Source of the DNA: Candidatus Poribacteria bacterium
GTDB lineage: Bacteria > Poribacteria > WGA-4E > B28-G17
NCBI GenBank assembly: GCA_003645735.1
Contig: QNBQ01000125.1
Coordinates: 1 to 5,964 of the forward strand
DNA: 5,964 nucleotides
Reading direction: 5' to 3'
Below are positions 5,520 through 5,964 of the stretch, piece after piece. Both the position numbers and the translations under genes were made by a program. The notes beneath the pieces are model-generated. The model was not told where the DNA came from, ran no database searches, and saw only the letters and a program-made list of their open reading frames with translations. Within the stretch, counting starts at the first letter, position 1. Every line of letters begins with the position of its first letter.

Positions 5520-5900
5520 ATGGACGCGGTCAGGAGGGTCGTGCCGGGCGGGCTTGAGAGGGCCGTTTCGGAGCTGAGGTCGAGATCGAAGGCGCCCGGG
5601 GCCGGCTCGGATTTTGAACGAATTTTGAGGGAGGTGATGGAGCGCGGCCGGTTCAAGCTGTCGGCCCACGCCCAGATGAGGCTCAGGCAGCGGGGAATCG
5701 TCCTGACCGCGGAGGACGTCAGGAAGATAGGCGAGGCGATCGACAAGGCCGGTGAGAAAGGCGCCAGGGAGTCGCTCGTGCTGACCGATAAGGCGGCCTT
5801 CCTAGTCAACGTGAAAAACAGGACCATCATAACGGCTCTGGACGGGGAGAGCATGAGGGAAAGGGTTTTCACGAACATCGACAGCGCAATCATAATTTAG
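5520..5900 (+). CDS. Flagellar operon protein, TIGR02530/DUF3766-type
   Basis: This small protein (126 residues from ATG 5520) matches in pattern a family found between flgD and flgE in many Gram-positive and deep-branching flagellar operons. Recognisable elements, numbered from Met5520, are FKLSAHAQMRLRQRGI (about 45-60), LTAEDVRKIGEAIDKAGEKG (about 62-81), ESLVLTDKAAFLVNVKNRTIITALD (about 84-108) and the C-terminal VFTNIDSAII. Its function is not established; a role in hook assembly is inferred from context only. There is no signal peptide or membrane segment, so it is probably cytoplasmic or exported through the flagellar route. ATG 5520 has GGAGG at 5507-5511 with 8-base spacing. The in-frame ATG at 5502, which overlaps the flgD stop as ATGA, would add six residues but has only a poorly spaced site. 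A hook gene flgE would be expected next but does not begin visibly in the window. Confidence 0.88.
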   Translation: MDAVRRVVPGGLERAVSELRSRSKAPGAGSDFERILREVMERGRFKLSAHAQMRLRQRGIVLTAEDVRKIGEAIDKAGEKGARESLVLTDKAAFLVNVKNRTIITALDGESMRERVFTNIDSAIII

Positions 5901-5919
5901 ACAAAAAACCGACCCTTAT

Positions 5920-5947
5920 GAGGCGGGCCCTCCTTTGAGGACGCCTC
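5920..5947. repeat. Interrupted inverted repeat after the last gene
   Basis: GAGGCG at 5920-5925 is complementary to CGCCTC at 5942-5947. Inside it TCCT at 5931-5934 can pair with AGGA at 5938-5941, giving a stem with an unpaired GGCCC on one side. GCGGGCC also occurs as a direct repeat at 5923-5929 and 5948-5954. No U run follows on the + strand before the window ends. On the - strand a T run (complement of 5903-5908) lies about 11 bases beyond the stem, too far for a classical terminator. It may be an operon-internal structure or part of a small repeat continuing past the edge. Confidence 0.35.
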
Positions 5948-5964
5948 GCGGGCCGCCGACCGCC

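Overview
The window is one stretch of a flagellar biosynthesis operon, all on the + strand. It holds the last 12 codons of what is probably fliI, then fliJ, a YlxF/MotE-like membrane coiled-coil protein, a very large fliK, flgD, and a small 'flagellar operon protein' of the TIGR02530/DUF3766 type. The last 64 bases have no recognisable gene. This order (fliI-fliJ-ylxF-fliK-flgD-small protein, normally followed by flgE) matches the fla/che operons of Bacillota, and resembles those of spirochaetes and Thermotogota. It is not the split fli/flg arrangement of enterobacteria.

The DNA is GC-rich (roughly 60% by eye). The conserved genes strongly prefer AGG/AGA for arginine, and the proteins are rich in Glu, Lys and Arg. 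That is compatible with a deep-branching, perhaps thermophilic bacterium, but the window alone does not give a phylum.

Layout: 1-36, fliI 3' end; 41-496, fliJ, an export-gate coiled-coil protein; 493-1059, the YlxF/MotE-like protein with one N-terminal membrane segment; 1056-4820, fliK, the hook-length ruler and substrate-specificity switch; about 4837-5505, flgD, the hook cap; about 5520-5900, the small flagellar operon protein; 5901-5964, intergenic. The genes are tightly packed. fliJ/ylxF and ylxF/fliK share 4-base ATGA stop-start overlaps. flgD is set off by a short gap carrying the strongest Shine-Dalgarno sequence in the window.

Together these genes export and build the hook. FliI and FliJ energise the type III export apparatus, FlgD caps the growing hook, and FliK measures it and switches export to filament proteins. 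The YlxF/MotE-like protein probably works at the membrane beside the motor or export apparatus.

The unusual part is fliK. At 1254 codons it is about three times the length of the Salmonella protein. The extra length is a charged, Arg/Glu/Asp/Pro/Ser-rich, cysteine-free middle whose arginine codon choice (CGN) is nearly the reverse of the flanking conserved parts (AGR). It also carries in-gene hairpins and weak internal repeats. I see no mobile element, CRISPR array, RNA gene or clear promoter, and nothing that I would call a wholly new system.
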